Numbered from the stretch's first letter, positions 1-7,199 are shown. The stretch: DNA of 10,000 bases from Kiritimatiellota bacterium (GCA_008636095.1 VSJD01000182.1:1-10000), one strand, 5' to 3'. The notes: a model not told the origin generated them from the letters alone. Numbers and translations are program-made.

Positions 1-128
1 TCGGCTGGCGTCCGGCCACCGCCTTTGAAGCCGGCATCGAGATGACCGTGGCGTATTACCGGCAGAACAAGAGCCATTATTGGCAGGATTTGTTACCCGC
101 CAATCACGCGAGCGGCATGCGAAAGTGA
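1..128 (+). CDS. C-terminal end of NAD-dependent sugar epimerase/dehydratase (partial)
   Basis: Only the last 41 codons are present, read in the frame starting at base 3 and ending with TGA at 126-128. The peptide begins GWRPATAFEAGIEMTVAYYR and continues for about 20 residues. The pattern L-G-W-x-P followed by a phenylalanine-rich helix (FEAGIEMTVAYYR) is the characteristic C-terminal signature of extended short-chain dehydrogenases acting on nucleotide sugars, such as UDP-glucose 4-epimerases and nucleotide-sugar 4,6-dehydratases. The NAD-binding Rossmann fold and the catalytic YxxxK would lie upstream of the window, so the exact substrate cannot be given. It lies 126 bases upstream of the GT9 gene on the same strand, which fits provision of an activated sugar to the transferases that follow. 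The family call rests on this short motif alone. Confidence 0.7.
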   Translation, partial: GWRPATAFEAGIEMTVAYYRQNKSHYWQDLLPANHASGMRK

Positions 129-157
129 TCCTTTCATAAGACAATGCTCGGCGGGGC

Positions 158-185
158 TTAACAAAATCGTCTTTTCAGATTTATT
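158..185 (+). promoter_or_regulatory. Candidate sigma-70-like promoter upstream of the GT9 gene
   Basis: TTAACA at 158-163 (5 of 6 to the -35 consensus) and TTTATT at 180-185 (4 of 6 to the -10 consensus) are separated by 16 bases. They lie in the 126-base gap between the epimerase stop and the GT9 start. No convincing terminator is visible in this gap, so read-through from the epimerase gene is equally possible. Confidence 0.25.
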
Positions 186-254
186 GTGGTTCTCTTCCAA
201 AATCCCGCGCTTGGTGGATCAGATTGAAGTTCTTTTTAATTGGGCGAGCATCCC

Positions 255-1424
255 ATGATTCAACAGGAAAACTCAAAAACGACCAGCAAAGACCGATATA
301 CGTTCCAGCGTGCATTGGACCGATGGATCGGCAGTTCGCTTATCTTTTTCATCGGACTGTTTCACCGCAAACGCCCGCTTCCCGACAGGATCGATCGGAT
401 ACTCATTCTGAAAATCGATGGGTTGGGGGATTTGATCCTGCTCAGCGCCGCCGTTTACGATCTTCGTGTTGCATTTCCACAAGCACGCATCATTCTCATG
501 TGCGGTCCGTTTAATTACCCCCTGGCATCCCTGATGGCCTGTTTCGACGAAGTGGTCACATTGCGGCTGCCAAATCCGTGGCCGACACTGCGCACCCTGA
601 GGGACTTAAAACCGGATATCTGCCTGGATTTCGGGAACTGGCCGCGGATCGAGGCGCTGATCGCATTTTTTTCGGGAGCACGTTGGACGGCCGGATTCAA
701 CACGCCCGGACAATACCGTCATTATGCCCACGACCATGTAATGCCGCTTCGCTTTGATCAACATGAAGCGGACAATTACAAGTCGCTTCTGTTAGCGCTG
801 GGCGTCGCGCCTTCGCACCCGCCGACCTTGGAACTCAACGAAAAGGCCCGGCAGGAAATTCTAATTTACCGCGTAAATGTCGTTACGCCCTTTGCCGTCT
901 GTCATCTCTGGTCTGGTAGCGCGAAATGGGGCGCCCTGAAAGAATGGCCGTATGACCGATGGCGTGAAGTTGTCCGATTGTTAAACATACGCGGATTGGC
1001 GGTCTATTTCACCGGCGGAAAAAACGAACGCGAACAAACAGATACTTTGATCGCTTCCTGCGACTGGCCCGATAAACGGACGTACAACGTGGCCGGATTG
1101 AATTTTGCTGCTATGTTAGACCTGCTTCGCCGTGCCACAATCGTGATTTCCATCGACACCAGTATTCCCCATCTGGCGGCGGCGCTCGGTGTCCCGGTTC
1201 TCAGTCTTCATGGTCCCTCGCATTCCAAACGGTGGGGTGCCATCGGGCCAAAGGCTCAGGCAATCAATTCAACCTGCCCGGGATGCGGTTACATGAATTG
1301 GGGGGCTGATAGCGACCGGAAACGAGCCAGCCTGCCCTGTATGGAGACCATTTCCTTCGAGGAAGTCGCGCCCCGTATTGATTCCATGCTTGATAGATAT
1401 GCCAAATCGCCCTATAAAATATAA
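255..1424 (+). CDS. Glycosyltransferase family 9 (ADP-heptose:LPS heptosyltransferase-like)
   Basis: The 389-residue protein has the two-lobed GT-B layout of family 9. After a hydrophobic N-terminal stretch (about 24-36), the first Rossmann strand RILILKIDGLGD (about 48-59) matches the IxxxGxGD entry motif of these enzymes. The C-terminal lobe carries HLWSGSAKWGALKEWP (about 217-232), FTGG (252-255) and IDTSIPHLAAALGVP (300-314). LHGPS with RWG follows (318-328), the nucleotide-sugar binding region of the family. A Cys cluster (C341, C344, C362) sits where many GT9 proteins have one. Family members transfer heptose or another sugar from a nucleotide donor onto LPS core or similar glycans at the cytoplasmic face of the inner membrane. 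ATG 255 is preferred because GGGCGAG lies just upstream; an in-frame TTG at 240 would add five residues. The acceptor and donor are unknown, and heptose specificity is not implied. Confidence 0.9.
   Translation: MIQQENSKTTSKDRYTFQRALDRWIGSSLIFFIGLFHRKRPLPDRIDRILILKIDGLGDLILLSAAVYDLRVAFPQARIILMCGPFNYPLASLMACFDEVVTLRLPNPWPTLRTLRDLKPDICLDFGNWPRIEALIAFFSGARWTAGFNTPGQYRHYAHDHVMPLRFDQHEADNYKSLLLALGVAPSHPPTLELNEKARQEILIYRVNVVTPFAVCHLWSGSAKWGALKEWPYDRWREVVRLLNIRGLAVYFTGGKNEREQTDTLIASCDWPDKRTYNVAGLNFAAMLDLLRRATIVISIDTSIPHLAAALGVPVLSLHGPSHSKRWGAIGPKAQAINSTCPGCGYMNWGADSDRKRASLPCMETISFEEVAPRIDSMLDRYAKSPYKI
1390..1418 (+). promoter_or_regulatory. Candidate promoter for the radical SAM/GT-C operon
   Basis: TTGATA at 1390-1395 and TATAAA at 1413-1418, each 5 of 6 to consensus, have the ideal 17-base spacer. 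The site lies within the last codons of the GT9 gene. An AT-rich tract follows, including a second TATAAT at 1420-1425, and an expected transcription start falls near 1425. This would allow expression of the three downstream genes independently of the GT9 gene. Confidence 0.45.
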
Positions 1425-1437
1425 TTTAAATTTAGAT

Positions 1438-1478
1438 AAGGGAGTGGAATAACACGCCGTTGTACCCGACACGGAACC
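1438..1478 (+). promoter_or_regulatory. Distant Shine-Dalgarno-like sequence and small hairpin in leader of first radical SAM gene
   Basis: A purine-rich AAGGGAGTGG at 1438-1447 looks like a strong ribosome binding site but lies about 31 bases before the ATG at 1479, with no in-frame ATG, GTG or TTG at normal distance. Between them, 1457-1474 can fold as a small hairpin (CCGT, bulged T, GT pairing with ACACGG, loop ACCCG). Folding would reduce the effective spacing to about 13 bases. The pairing is seen in the sequence; any role in translation is inference. Confidence 0.3.
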
Positions 1479-3332
1479 ATGCACCATCACGAGAACGCAT
1501 CTGCAATGAATTCGGCGCCATGCGTCCGTGGCGCAACTACGCCCCGGCTATTACTTGGAGCGACTTATTCTTCCATCGAGCCGCTGGGTTTGTTTTACCT
1601 GGCCGGGCTGGCGCGCGATATGGGCTGGGAGCCCCATATCCGTCTGGTCCGGAACAACGATTTTTCAGAATTCCATGCGGCGGTTGCCGAATTGCGCCCG
1701 GTCATGGTGGGCTATACCCTTTATACGGGCAATCATCTGCCTCTATATGCCTATTTCAAACGTTTAAAAAAAGATTTCCCCGGGATCTCCCGCATTATTG
1801 GCGGCCCGCATGCCACGTATTTCCCCGCCCAGTCGTTGGCGCATGCGGATTATGTGGTGGTCAGCGAGGGGTTCGACGCGCTGACGCGTATTCTGCGCCG
1901 TGAGGTGGCGCCGGGTATTGTTCTGCCGCGCAGTATTTTACCATTCCCACTGCCGGAACGGCGCCAATTCTACCATGATTATCCGGAACACCGGTGCAAT
2001 CCGATCAAGAACTTGATTAGTATGACGGGTTGTCCCTTCGCCTGCACCTATTGTTACAACTCGAGCAGTATCGCCAGTCTGAGGCATCAGCTGGACGCCG
2101 AACAGTTGCATGCGCTGCAGCAAGCGCTGGGACCTTCCGGCCGCCTGTTTCCGCGCAACATGCGAACTCCGGAAGATGTGTTGACGGAGATTCGCACGCT
2201 CATGGAGATCGCACCCGAAACGCGCATGTTATACTGGCAGGATGATACGCTTGGCATTGCGCAGCATTTCGCTTTTCTCCGGCAGTTTCAACGTATCTAT
2301 CACCTGGGTATTCCCTTCCACGGGCAAACCCGATTCGAAATGATTGACCCCGCCAGGGATCGCGGGCGGGCCGTCTTGGATTGCCTGCGGGAAATTGGGT
2401 TCACGGGTTTGACCATGGCGATTGAAGCGGCCGATGATACCTTGCGCAAGGAAGTACTCAACCGGGTTATGCCCACGGAATTGATCTTTGCTGGCGTCAA
2501 GCGCCTGGCGGCGATGGGATTCCGGCTGCGCACCGAACAGATTACGGGATTGCCCTATGGCGCCACGACACAGCCGACCAAAATGAATCTGGACGCGGAC
2601 CTCGAGCTTCTAAGTCTGAACATGAATTTGCGCCGAGCCAGCGGCGGTTTGCCCAACATGTCATGGGCCACGACGCTGATTCCCTACTTGGGCACCCGCA
2701 TGAGCGACTATTGTGTGCGCTACGGCTTCGTGTCGGCGGAGGCCGCCGAAAATCCCGAGGAGGGCTATCATGAGCGTTCGGTCCTGCGCCACCTGCGGCG
2801 GCATGTCGGGCCGGAGCTGGAACAGATCAAGGATGATCCTGCCGTCTGGCTGGAACCCGGGGATCAGGATCGCTATCGCGATCAGAACACGCAATTGCGC
2901 TATATGTTCCATATCCTGACCTACCTTAGCTGTCTGCCGGATGCCGAGCTTTTTGTGGAACGCCATCTTCGACAGCATCAGGTGTTTTCGGTGGCGGCTC
3001 TGAATGAGGATATGCGCGCGTACGCGGCACAGCATCCGACGCCGGAAGGCCGGCGCCTTCACGAACGGATCGGTCGATTCGAAGACCGGATTCCGGATGT
3101 GACACCGAATGAGCAGGATCGTCAGCGCCTACGCCGGATCAGCGCTTTCTGCGCTCTGTTGCCGGGTGACGGACTTGAATTAGCCCGGCGTTATCTCCAG
3201 TATTCCAACGGCAATGACGAGGTGGCTCTGTTTAGCAACATCGTTAAGAAATACCTGTTCGACACCCAGGTGTATCTGACACAGGAATGCACCTGCGAAT
3301 TATATAACGGTGCCATCCTTTCTAGTACCTGA
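1479..3332 (+). CDS. B12-binding-domain radical SAM protein, long form (617 aa)
   Basis: An N-terminal cobalamin-binding-like domain (about 23-140) is recognised by LLLGATYSSIEPLGLFYLAGL-type spacing and IIGGPHAT (106-113), followed by the VSEG segment. The DxHxxG cobalt-ligand motif is not visible, as in many base-off members. The radical SAM core begins with GCPFACTYC, whose C185, C189 and C192 are the CxxxCxxC ligands of the [4Fe-4S] cluster that cleaves S-adenosylmethionine. WQDDTL (253-258), MAIEAADD (313-320) and TGLPYG (356-361) follow. Family members perform C-methylations, ring formations and related radical reactions in the cytoplasm. About 200 residues after the core (about 410-617) show no domain I recognise and end in a CxC (C604, C606). 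ATG 1479 gives the full frame; ATG 1506 is an alternative with no better ribosome binding site. The gene ends 18 bases before the next radical SAM gene. The reaction is unknown. Confidence 0.9.
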   Translation: MHHHENASAMNSAPCVRGATTPRLLLGATYSSIEPLGLFYLAGLARDMGWEPHIRLVRNNDFSEFHAAVAELRPVMVGYTLYTGNHLPLYAYFKRLKKDFPGISRIIGGPHATYFPAQSLAHADYVVVSEGFDALTRILRREVAPGIVLPRSILPFPLPERRQFYHDYPEHRCNPIKNLISMTGCPFACTYCYNSSSIASLRHQLDAEQLHALQQALGPSGRLFPRNMRTPEDVLTEIRTLMEIAPETRMLYWQDDTLGIAQHFAFLRQFQRIYHLGIPFHGQTRFEMIDPARDRGRAVLDCLREIGFTGLTMAIEAADDTLRKEVLNRVMPTELIFAGVKRLAAMGFRLRTEQITGLPYGATTQPTKMNLDADLELLSLNMNLRRASGGLPNMSWATTLIPYLGTRMSDYCVRYGFVSAEAAENPEEGYHERSVLRHLRRHVGPELEQIKDDPAVWLEPGDQDRYRDQNTQLRYMFHILTYLSCLPDAELFVERHLRQHQVFSVAALNEDMRAYAAQHPTPEGRRLHERIGRFEDRIPDVTPNEQDRQRLRRISAFCALLPGDGLELARRYLQYSNGNDEVALFSNIVKKYLFDTQVYLTQECTCELYNGAILSST

Positions 3333-3350
3333 AGACCGGAAGACTTTATC

Positions 3351-4826
3351 ATGACTATCACTTCACAACAAATCCTTGAGTCGGAGAAGCAATCAACGAG
3401 GACCAAACGGGTGCTACTGGTTTCCCCGGAGGAAAACGACGGCAAACCTTATGAGCATTTTCCGTCTGGCGCCTTGATTCTGCTTGGGAGCCTGTTGCGT
3501 GAGCGTGGCCATACGGTGCGTCTGGTACATATGACGGCGGATCGTATCGGTGTGGATGATCTCCAGGCGGTGGTAGAACGGTTTGTTCCGGATCTGGTGG
3601 GACTGACCATGAACACATACCAAACCCGCTCGGTGCGGGAGGTCAGCACGGCGCTCAAGCGCCGGAATGCGGCGTTGCCGATCATGGTGGGCGGGCCGCA
3701 TGCCTCGGCCTTACGAGAGCGCATATTCAAGTTCTTTCCGCATATCGATTATGCGGTATGTGGCGAGGGTGAACAGGCTCTTCTGGAATTGTTAGCCAAC
3801 GTGCCTCCCGATCGGATTCCCGGTTTGTGCCGGCCCGGCCAAAGTCAGGTTGTCCGTTCCCAGCCGCCGGACTTGGATTTTATTCCACTGCCGCGCCTGG
3901 ATTTAATCGAGCTATCGCGCTTCCCAGGAGCGGACCCGCATCGCGCGCATCCGCAGATGTTCGTCATGGCATCGCGCGGCTGTCCTTTCCAATGCACATT
4001 TTGTAACAAGTCGGTGTTTGGTCATAGTGTGCGCTTCCGTCGGCCGGAGCTCATCGTGCGCGAGGTTGAATGGTTGCATACAGAATACGGCATTCGGGAA
4101 ATATTTTTTCAGGATGATACCTTTAACCTGAAACGAGATTGGGCCGAACACGTGATGCAGTTAATCATCGATCGAAAACTGAACCGTAAAATCGCCTTTA
4201 CCACGTCGTTCCGCGCCAATCGCAACCTCATAGATGCTGAGTTGTTGAGGATGGCCAAGGCGGCCGGATTCTGGCTGATTTTTTATGGCGTGGAAAACGG
4301 CAATCAGGCCATGCTGGATGCCATGGGCAAAGGCTTGACCCTCGAAGAAATACGTCGCGCTTTCCGCCTCACGCATGAGGCGGGTTTAGAGACCAAAGCA
4401 TCCTTTATGATCGGAATGCCTGGTGAAACCGAGGATACGGTCGAAGAATCAATTTGCTTGTGGCGGGAACTGGATCCACTGGCCGCTGGTGTAGGGCCAG
4501 CCATCCCGTTCCCAGGCACCGAATTCGATCGCATGATCACGGCCAACGGACACAAACTGAGCGAAGACTTTGACCTTTTCTCGTCGGAAGCCGTGTTGAT
4601 CCGCACCGCACAAATGGATGCCGACTGCATTCAGCTGGCGTTGCTCCGGTTTCGCAAGGCGGTGTTGCAAAAAGCGATGCGTGATTTATTCCGTTGGCCG
4701 CGCGGCGTCATTCTGCTGCGGTCGCTGTTGAATCCACGCTATCTGTTTCATGTTGTGCGTCGGATGGTTCGTTATCTTGTGGTTAAGCGGATTGGCCCGA
4801 ATCAAGTTGCCCGAACCGTTCAATGA
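3351..4826 (+). CDS. B12-binding-domain radical SAM protein (491 aa)
   Basis: This has the standard architecture of the BchE/hopanoid-tailoring type of radical SAM enzymes. The cobalamin-binding-like domain spans about 20-150: RVLLVSPE strand, FPSGALILLGSLLRERGHTV helix, IMVGGPHAS at 111-119, CGEGE at 137-141. The SAM core contains SRGCPFQCTFC with C211, C215 and C218 as iron-sulfur ligands. FFQDDTF (252-258), FYGVENGNQAML (311-322) and MIGMPGETEDTVEE (353-366) follow. No DxHxxG cobalt-ligand motif is seen. The last roughly 90 residues are basic and helical, as often seen in members acting near membranes or lipids. GGAAG at 3338-3342 lies 8 bases before the ATG and supports this start. It overlaps the GT-C gene by 4 bases, implying translational coupling. 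Likely roles include methylation or radical rearrangement of a lipid or sugar; the substrate is unknown. Confidence 0.93.
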   Translation: MTITSQQILESEKQSTRTKRVLLVSPEENDGKPYEHFPSGALILLGSLLRERGHTVRLVHMTADRIGVDDLQAVVERFVPDLVGLTMNTYQTRSVREVSTALKRRNAALPIMVGGPHASALRERIFKFFPHIDYAVCGEGEQALLELLANVPPDRIPGLCRPGQSQVVRSQPPDLDFIPLPRLDLIELSRFPGADPHRAHPQMFVMASRGCPFQCTFCNKSVFGHSVRFRRPELIVREVEWLHTEYGIREIFFQDDTFNLKRDWAEHVMQLIIDRKLNRKIAFTTSFRANRNLIDAELLRMAKAAGFWLIFYGVENGNQAMLDAMGKGLTLEEIRRAFRLTHEAGLETKASFMIGMPGETEDTVEESICLWRELDPLAAGVGPAIPFPGTEFDRMITANGHKLSEDFDLFSSEAVLIRTAQMDADCIQLALLRFRKAVLQKAMRDLFRWPRGVILLRSLLNPRYLFHVVRRMVRYLVVKRIGPNQVARTVQ

Positions 4827-6865
4827 ATAATGTTGTTACAGCGAGAAAGAAATGGATGGGGCTGGCTCTGGTCTTAATCGTAGCCTTGGCCGCGGGCTTT
4901 CGGCTCTATCATCTGGGGGCGCCGTCGTTTCGCGCGGACACGATGCTCTTTTTCGATCTTTGCCACCGGCCTGTAAGCGGCTGGGTGATTTTCACGCAAT
5001 GGATGGAATTGATGGGGCGCACATCGCAGTTCCCGTTTGCCCTGGCCATTACCAAATTGTTCATTGATGTTTTTCATCTCGCCCCCACGGCTTTTATGAT
5101 CCGCCTGCCGAGTGCGTTGTTTGGAATATTTACCGTGATCGGGATGTATATGCTTGGGCGTCAAATGGCCGGACGCTCATTCGGCGTGATATTGGCGTTA
5201 TGGATGGCGGTCAATCCGTTTCATATTCAACTGAGCCGGGAAGCATATTTCTATGCGCCGCTACTATTGGGTGTGACGCTTCAGGCGTGGGCTTGTCTGT
5301 GGGCTTATCGGCACCGCAACCAGCGCACAGCCTTCCCGGTTCGCTTTCACCTGGTGGCCCAGGTTGGTTTCCTGCTCATGATGTACAGCCATGTTTCGGG
5401 CTGGTGGGTCGGTGCCTTGTTTACCCCGTTCCTGGGGTGGACGTTAGGGCGTCGGGCCTGGCGCGAGCCGCGTGCGCGTCCGGACTTCTGGTGGTGGCTG
5501 GCGGTGTGTTTTTTTATCGGTCTTCCGTTGTTGTTTATGGCTTGGGGCCTGCCGTTCTTCCTGAGGGATGTGTTCAGTCACGAGTCGAAAGAACAGACCA
5601 AAAGGATTTTTGGCGAGCGGCAGACACCCTTGGTCTCGTTTGTATGGCTCCTGCTGAAGAGCGCCTCATGGGGGGCGACGCCATGGCGCATTGGATTCCT
5701 GGTGGTTGCAGGAGGGTTGGCCGTCGCGGGGTTGGTGTTGAACCGGGTTCGGTTTCGTCGGGCTTGGATGATGGCCCTGTTTATGCTGGTCGGGTTTTTG
5801 ATATATTATCTTTCGCTCATCTCGGTCGAAACGTATTTTGGCCAGCGGCATGTGGCCTATGAACTGCCCTTGTATTTGAGCGTGGTGGCGTATGGTGTCT
5901 GGCATGTGTCCACCATTCCCTTTGTGCGTCGAATGATCAAATCCCCGGTCTGGCGGCGGGTTCCGGCGTATGCATTGGCAGGGGCGGCCGTGGCGCTCAG
6001 TCTTCAACCCGCCTGGTTTTGTACCCAGCTCACCGGCAAACCGACTCCGTATAAGGAAATCGCGCGCTGGTGCGACACGCACCTGCCCCCACGGACCCTG
6101 GTCCTCGTCGAACGCTGGTTTGATCCGTGGAATGAGTTGCGTGTGCATAATTCCACCAATGTCTATTTTACCTTCACGGTGCCGGCGGAACCCCCCGATG
6201 TCTTTGAGCGCTATAATTGGCCGGCTACAGCGAAGGAGTTTTTTAATCATTTTCCGGATGCCGCTTATCTGGAATATTCCATTAGCGGGCGGAATCAGAT
6301 GGGCGTGGTCTCGAACGTTTTCTTTGCGCGGCAGGTCACGTTCACCAACAGGGCGGGAATCAAACTGGCAAAAATCGGGGTGGCGTATCGCGACGAATTT
6401 TACAATCCCGCCACCAATCAGTTAATTTCCACCATTTTCTATAATACCCGCGAGGACGTCATTCGACATGCGCGCGAACGGGGACAGACTACGCTGGTGT
6501 TATACGATCCTTCCTGGGGCTACGTTAAACTATGGCAACAGTTAAAGGATTTTCGCGACTGGCGAATTCTGGAAGACAAGGCCGTGCTGGATGTATATAA
6601 TCTCACGTTGCAAACCAATACCGTCACGTTTCTCATTCGCGGCATGGCCGCCAATGGAGGCAAGCGTGTACGTTTCGGCGTGCTTGGTCAGGCCGATTTC
6701 CAGAACCTGCAGTTGGCAGAATGGCGCATAGAACACGTCCCGCTTAAACCGGGCTTGAATCAGTTCGTTCTGGCGGATGCGCTCTGGTCAGTTGCTAAAA
6801 TTCCCTTGTTGGTGGATCGGGTAGAGGTTGTGGAAGAAGGACGACAGACGACGGACGGCAGATGA
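4823..6865 (+). CDS. GT-C type membrane glycosyltransferase (PMT/ArnT-like)
   Basis: The 680-residue protein has about ten predicted membrane segments, at roughly 11-28, 92-111, 119-137, 144-163, 176-200, 223-243, 286-305, 313-334, 343-362 and 381-398. After the first segment the loop APSFRADTMLF places an Asp (D39) where PMT-family enzymes have their catalytic acidic pair, although the usual DE is DT here. MIRLPSALFGIFTVIGMYML and NPFHIQLSREAYFYAPLLLG match the conserved second and fourth segments of the PMT_2 family. Members use polyprenyl-phosphate-linked sugars to glycosylate lipids or proteins on the periplasmic side. Residues about 400-680 form a soluble C-terminal domain, presumably periplasmic. 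The ATGA overlap at 4823-4826 couples its translation to the radical SAM gene. Its last residues (GRQTTDGR) come from a low-complexity DNA repeat that runs past the stop. Acceptor and donor sugar are unknown. Confidence 0.82.
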   Translation: MNNVVTARKKWMGLALVLIVALAAGFRLYHLGAPSFRADTMLFFDLCHRPVSGWVIFTQWMELMGRTSQFPFALAITKLFIDVFHLAPTAFMIRLPSALFGIFTVIGMYMLGRQMAGRSFGVILALWMAVNPFHIQLSREAYFYAPLLLGVTLQAWACLWAYRHRNQRTAFPVRFHLVAQVGFLLMMYSHVSGWWVGALFTPFLGWTLGRRAWREPRARPDFWWWLAVCFFIGLPLLFMAWGLPFFLRDVFSHESKEQTKRIFGERQTPLVSFVWLLLKSASWGATPWRIGFLVVAGGLAVAGLVLNRVRFRRAWMMALFMLVGFLIYYLSLISVETYFGQRHVAYELPLYLSVVAYGVWHVSTIPFVRRMIKSPVWRRVPAYALAGAAVALSLQPAWFCTQLTGKPTPYKEIARWCDTHLPPRTLVLVERWFDPWNELRVHNSTNVYFTFTVPAEPPDVFERYNWPATAKEFFNHFPDAAYLEYSISGRNQMGVVSNVFFARQVTFTNRAGIKLAKIGVAYRDEFYNPATNQLISTIFYNTREDVIRHARERGQTTLVLYDPSWGYVKLWQQLKDFRDWRILEDKAVLDVYNLTLQTNTVTFLIRGMAANGGKRVRFGVLGQADFQNLQLAEWRIEHVPLKPGLNQFVLADALWSVAKIPLLVDRVEVVEEGRQTTDGR

Positions 6866-6906
6866 CGGACCGGAGAAATCAGACGACAAACGACGGAAGC
6901 CGGACG
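6841..6906. repeat. Low-complexity GACGAC/GACGG-type repeat across the GT-C stop codon
   Basis: Degenerate units related to ACGACAGACG, ACGACGGACGG and GACGACAAACGACGG run for about 65 bases. They cover the last eight codons of the GT-C gene, its TGA at 6863-6865, and about 40 bases beyond. The motif spacing is irregular, so this is a decayed or imperfect array, not a clean microsatellite. Comparable tracts are familiar to me from intergenic regions of environmental bacteria, but I cannot confirm copies elsewhere in this genome. Confidence 0.55.
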
Positions 6907-6965
6907 TTAGCACCTTAAACGTTGGGAACTACTATAAAAAACAAGAAGTTGTAAAGCAAGAGGGC

Positions 6966-7140
6966 ATTCACCACGGAGACAGAGGCACGGAGTATCCGTC
7001 TCCTTGATCGCTTCCCTCTCCACACAGGAGTGTTGCGTGCATCCCGATCACGCCGTAAGGCGGGTATCGGGATGCACGCAACGATTGGTCGGAAGAGAAC
7101 ATGTGAGGAGAAATCCTGTCTCCGTGCCTCCGTGGTGAGA
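6966..7140. repeat. Composite inverted repeat (REP- or MITE-like intergenic element)
   Basis: The left arm at 6969-6992 (CACCACGGAGACAGAGGCACGGAG) and the right arm at 7120-7137 (CTCCGTGCCTCCGTGGTG) are inverted copies differing by a 6-base gap. Together they bracket a perfect 17-bp hairpin at the centre. The arms belong to the CACCACGGAG/GGCACGGAG type of repeat that I recognise as widespread between genes of diverse environmental bacteria. No open reading frame for a transposase is present, so if mobile it would depend on a protein encoded elsewhere. No target site duplication was identified. Confidence 0.65.
7032..7082. repeat. Perfect 17-bp stem with nested GNRA-type hairpin
   Basis: GTTGCGTGCATCCCGAT at 7032-7048 is exactly complementary to 7066-7082. 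Inside the loop, CGCC (7051-7054) pairs with GGCG (7059-7062) around GTAA, a GNRA-type tetraloop if transcribed. The hairpin is not followed by a T-tract on either strand, so a rho-independent terminator is unlikely. It forms the core of the larger inverted repeat. Confidence 0.8.
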
Positions 7141-7186
7141 TTTGTTTTGTTTGGGTTGTGGGCACAGCCCGCGTTAAGGTGATAAC

Positions 7187-7191
7187 AAGGA
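7187..7191 (+). promoter_or_regulatory. Ribosome binding site fixing the kinase start at ATG 7200
   Basis: AAGGA ends 8 bases before ATG 7200, an ideal spacing. The alternative in-frame GTG at 7158 has no comparable site and would add 14 residues lacking family resemblance, so the ATG is preferred. Confidence 0.65.
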
Positions 7192-7199
7192 TCAAGCCG

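Larger units (their letters stand above)
6866..7199. other. Repeat-filled intergenic region between the GT-C gene and the kinase
   Basis: These 334 bases hold no credible gene. The open frames here on either strand run through the repeats and lack family similarity. Contents are the tail of the GACGAC-type repeat, an A-rich stretch near 6931-6960, the composite inverted repeat at 6966-7140, and a T- and G-rich leader before the kinase ribosome binding site. No rho-independent terminator with a T-tract is visible after the GT-C gene, and I see no strong promoter for the kinase. Confidence 0.7.

Noticed and set aside
1460..1903. 147-codon plus-strand frame beginning with TTG near the purine tract at 1438-1447
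   Set aside because: It overlaps the radical SAM gene in another frame, gives a low-complexity Arg/Pro/Cys-rich peptide without family resemblance, and the B12/SAM frame is clearly real.
5200..5862. 220-codon plus-strand frame inside the GT-C gene
   Set aside because: It is a Gly/Val-rich shadow of the membrane protein frame; the main frame has the hydrophobic periodicity and conserved motifs of a glycosyltransferase.
5666..6250. 194-codon minus-strand frame inside the GT-C gene
   Set aside because: It lies antisense to a well-supported gene, has no recognisable domain and no ribosome binding site worth noting.
7032..7082. Rho-independent terminator for the GT-C operon
   Set aside because: The stem is strong, but neither side has a T-tract and it lies about 170 bases after the stop, inside a larger palindromic element.
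7120..7137. Shared CTCCGTGG between the right repeat arm and the 3' end of tRNA-Glu, as a possible attachment-site pair
   Set aside because: The match is only 8 bases and does not extend, so it is expected by chance in 10 kb with this repeat composition.
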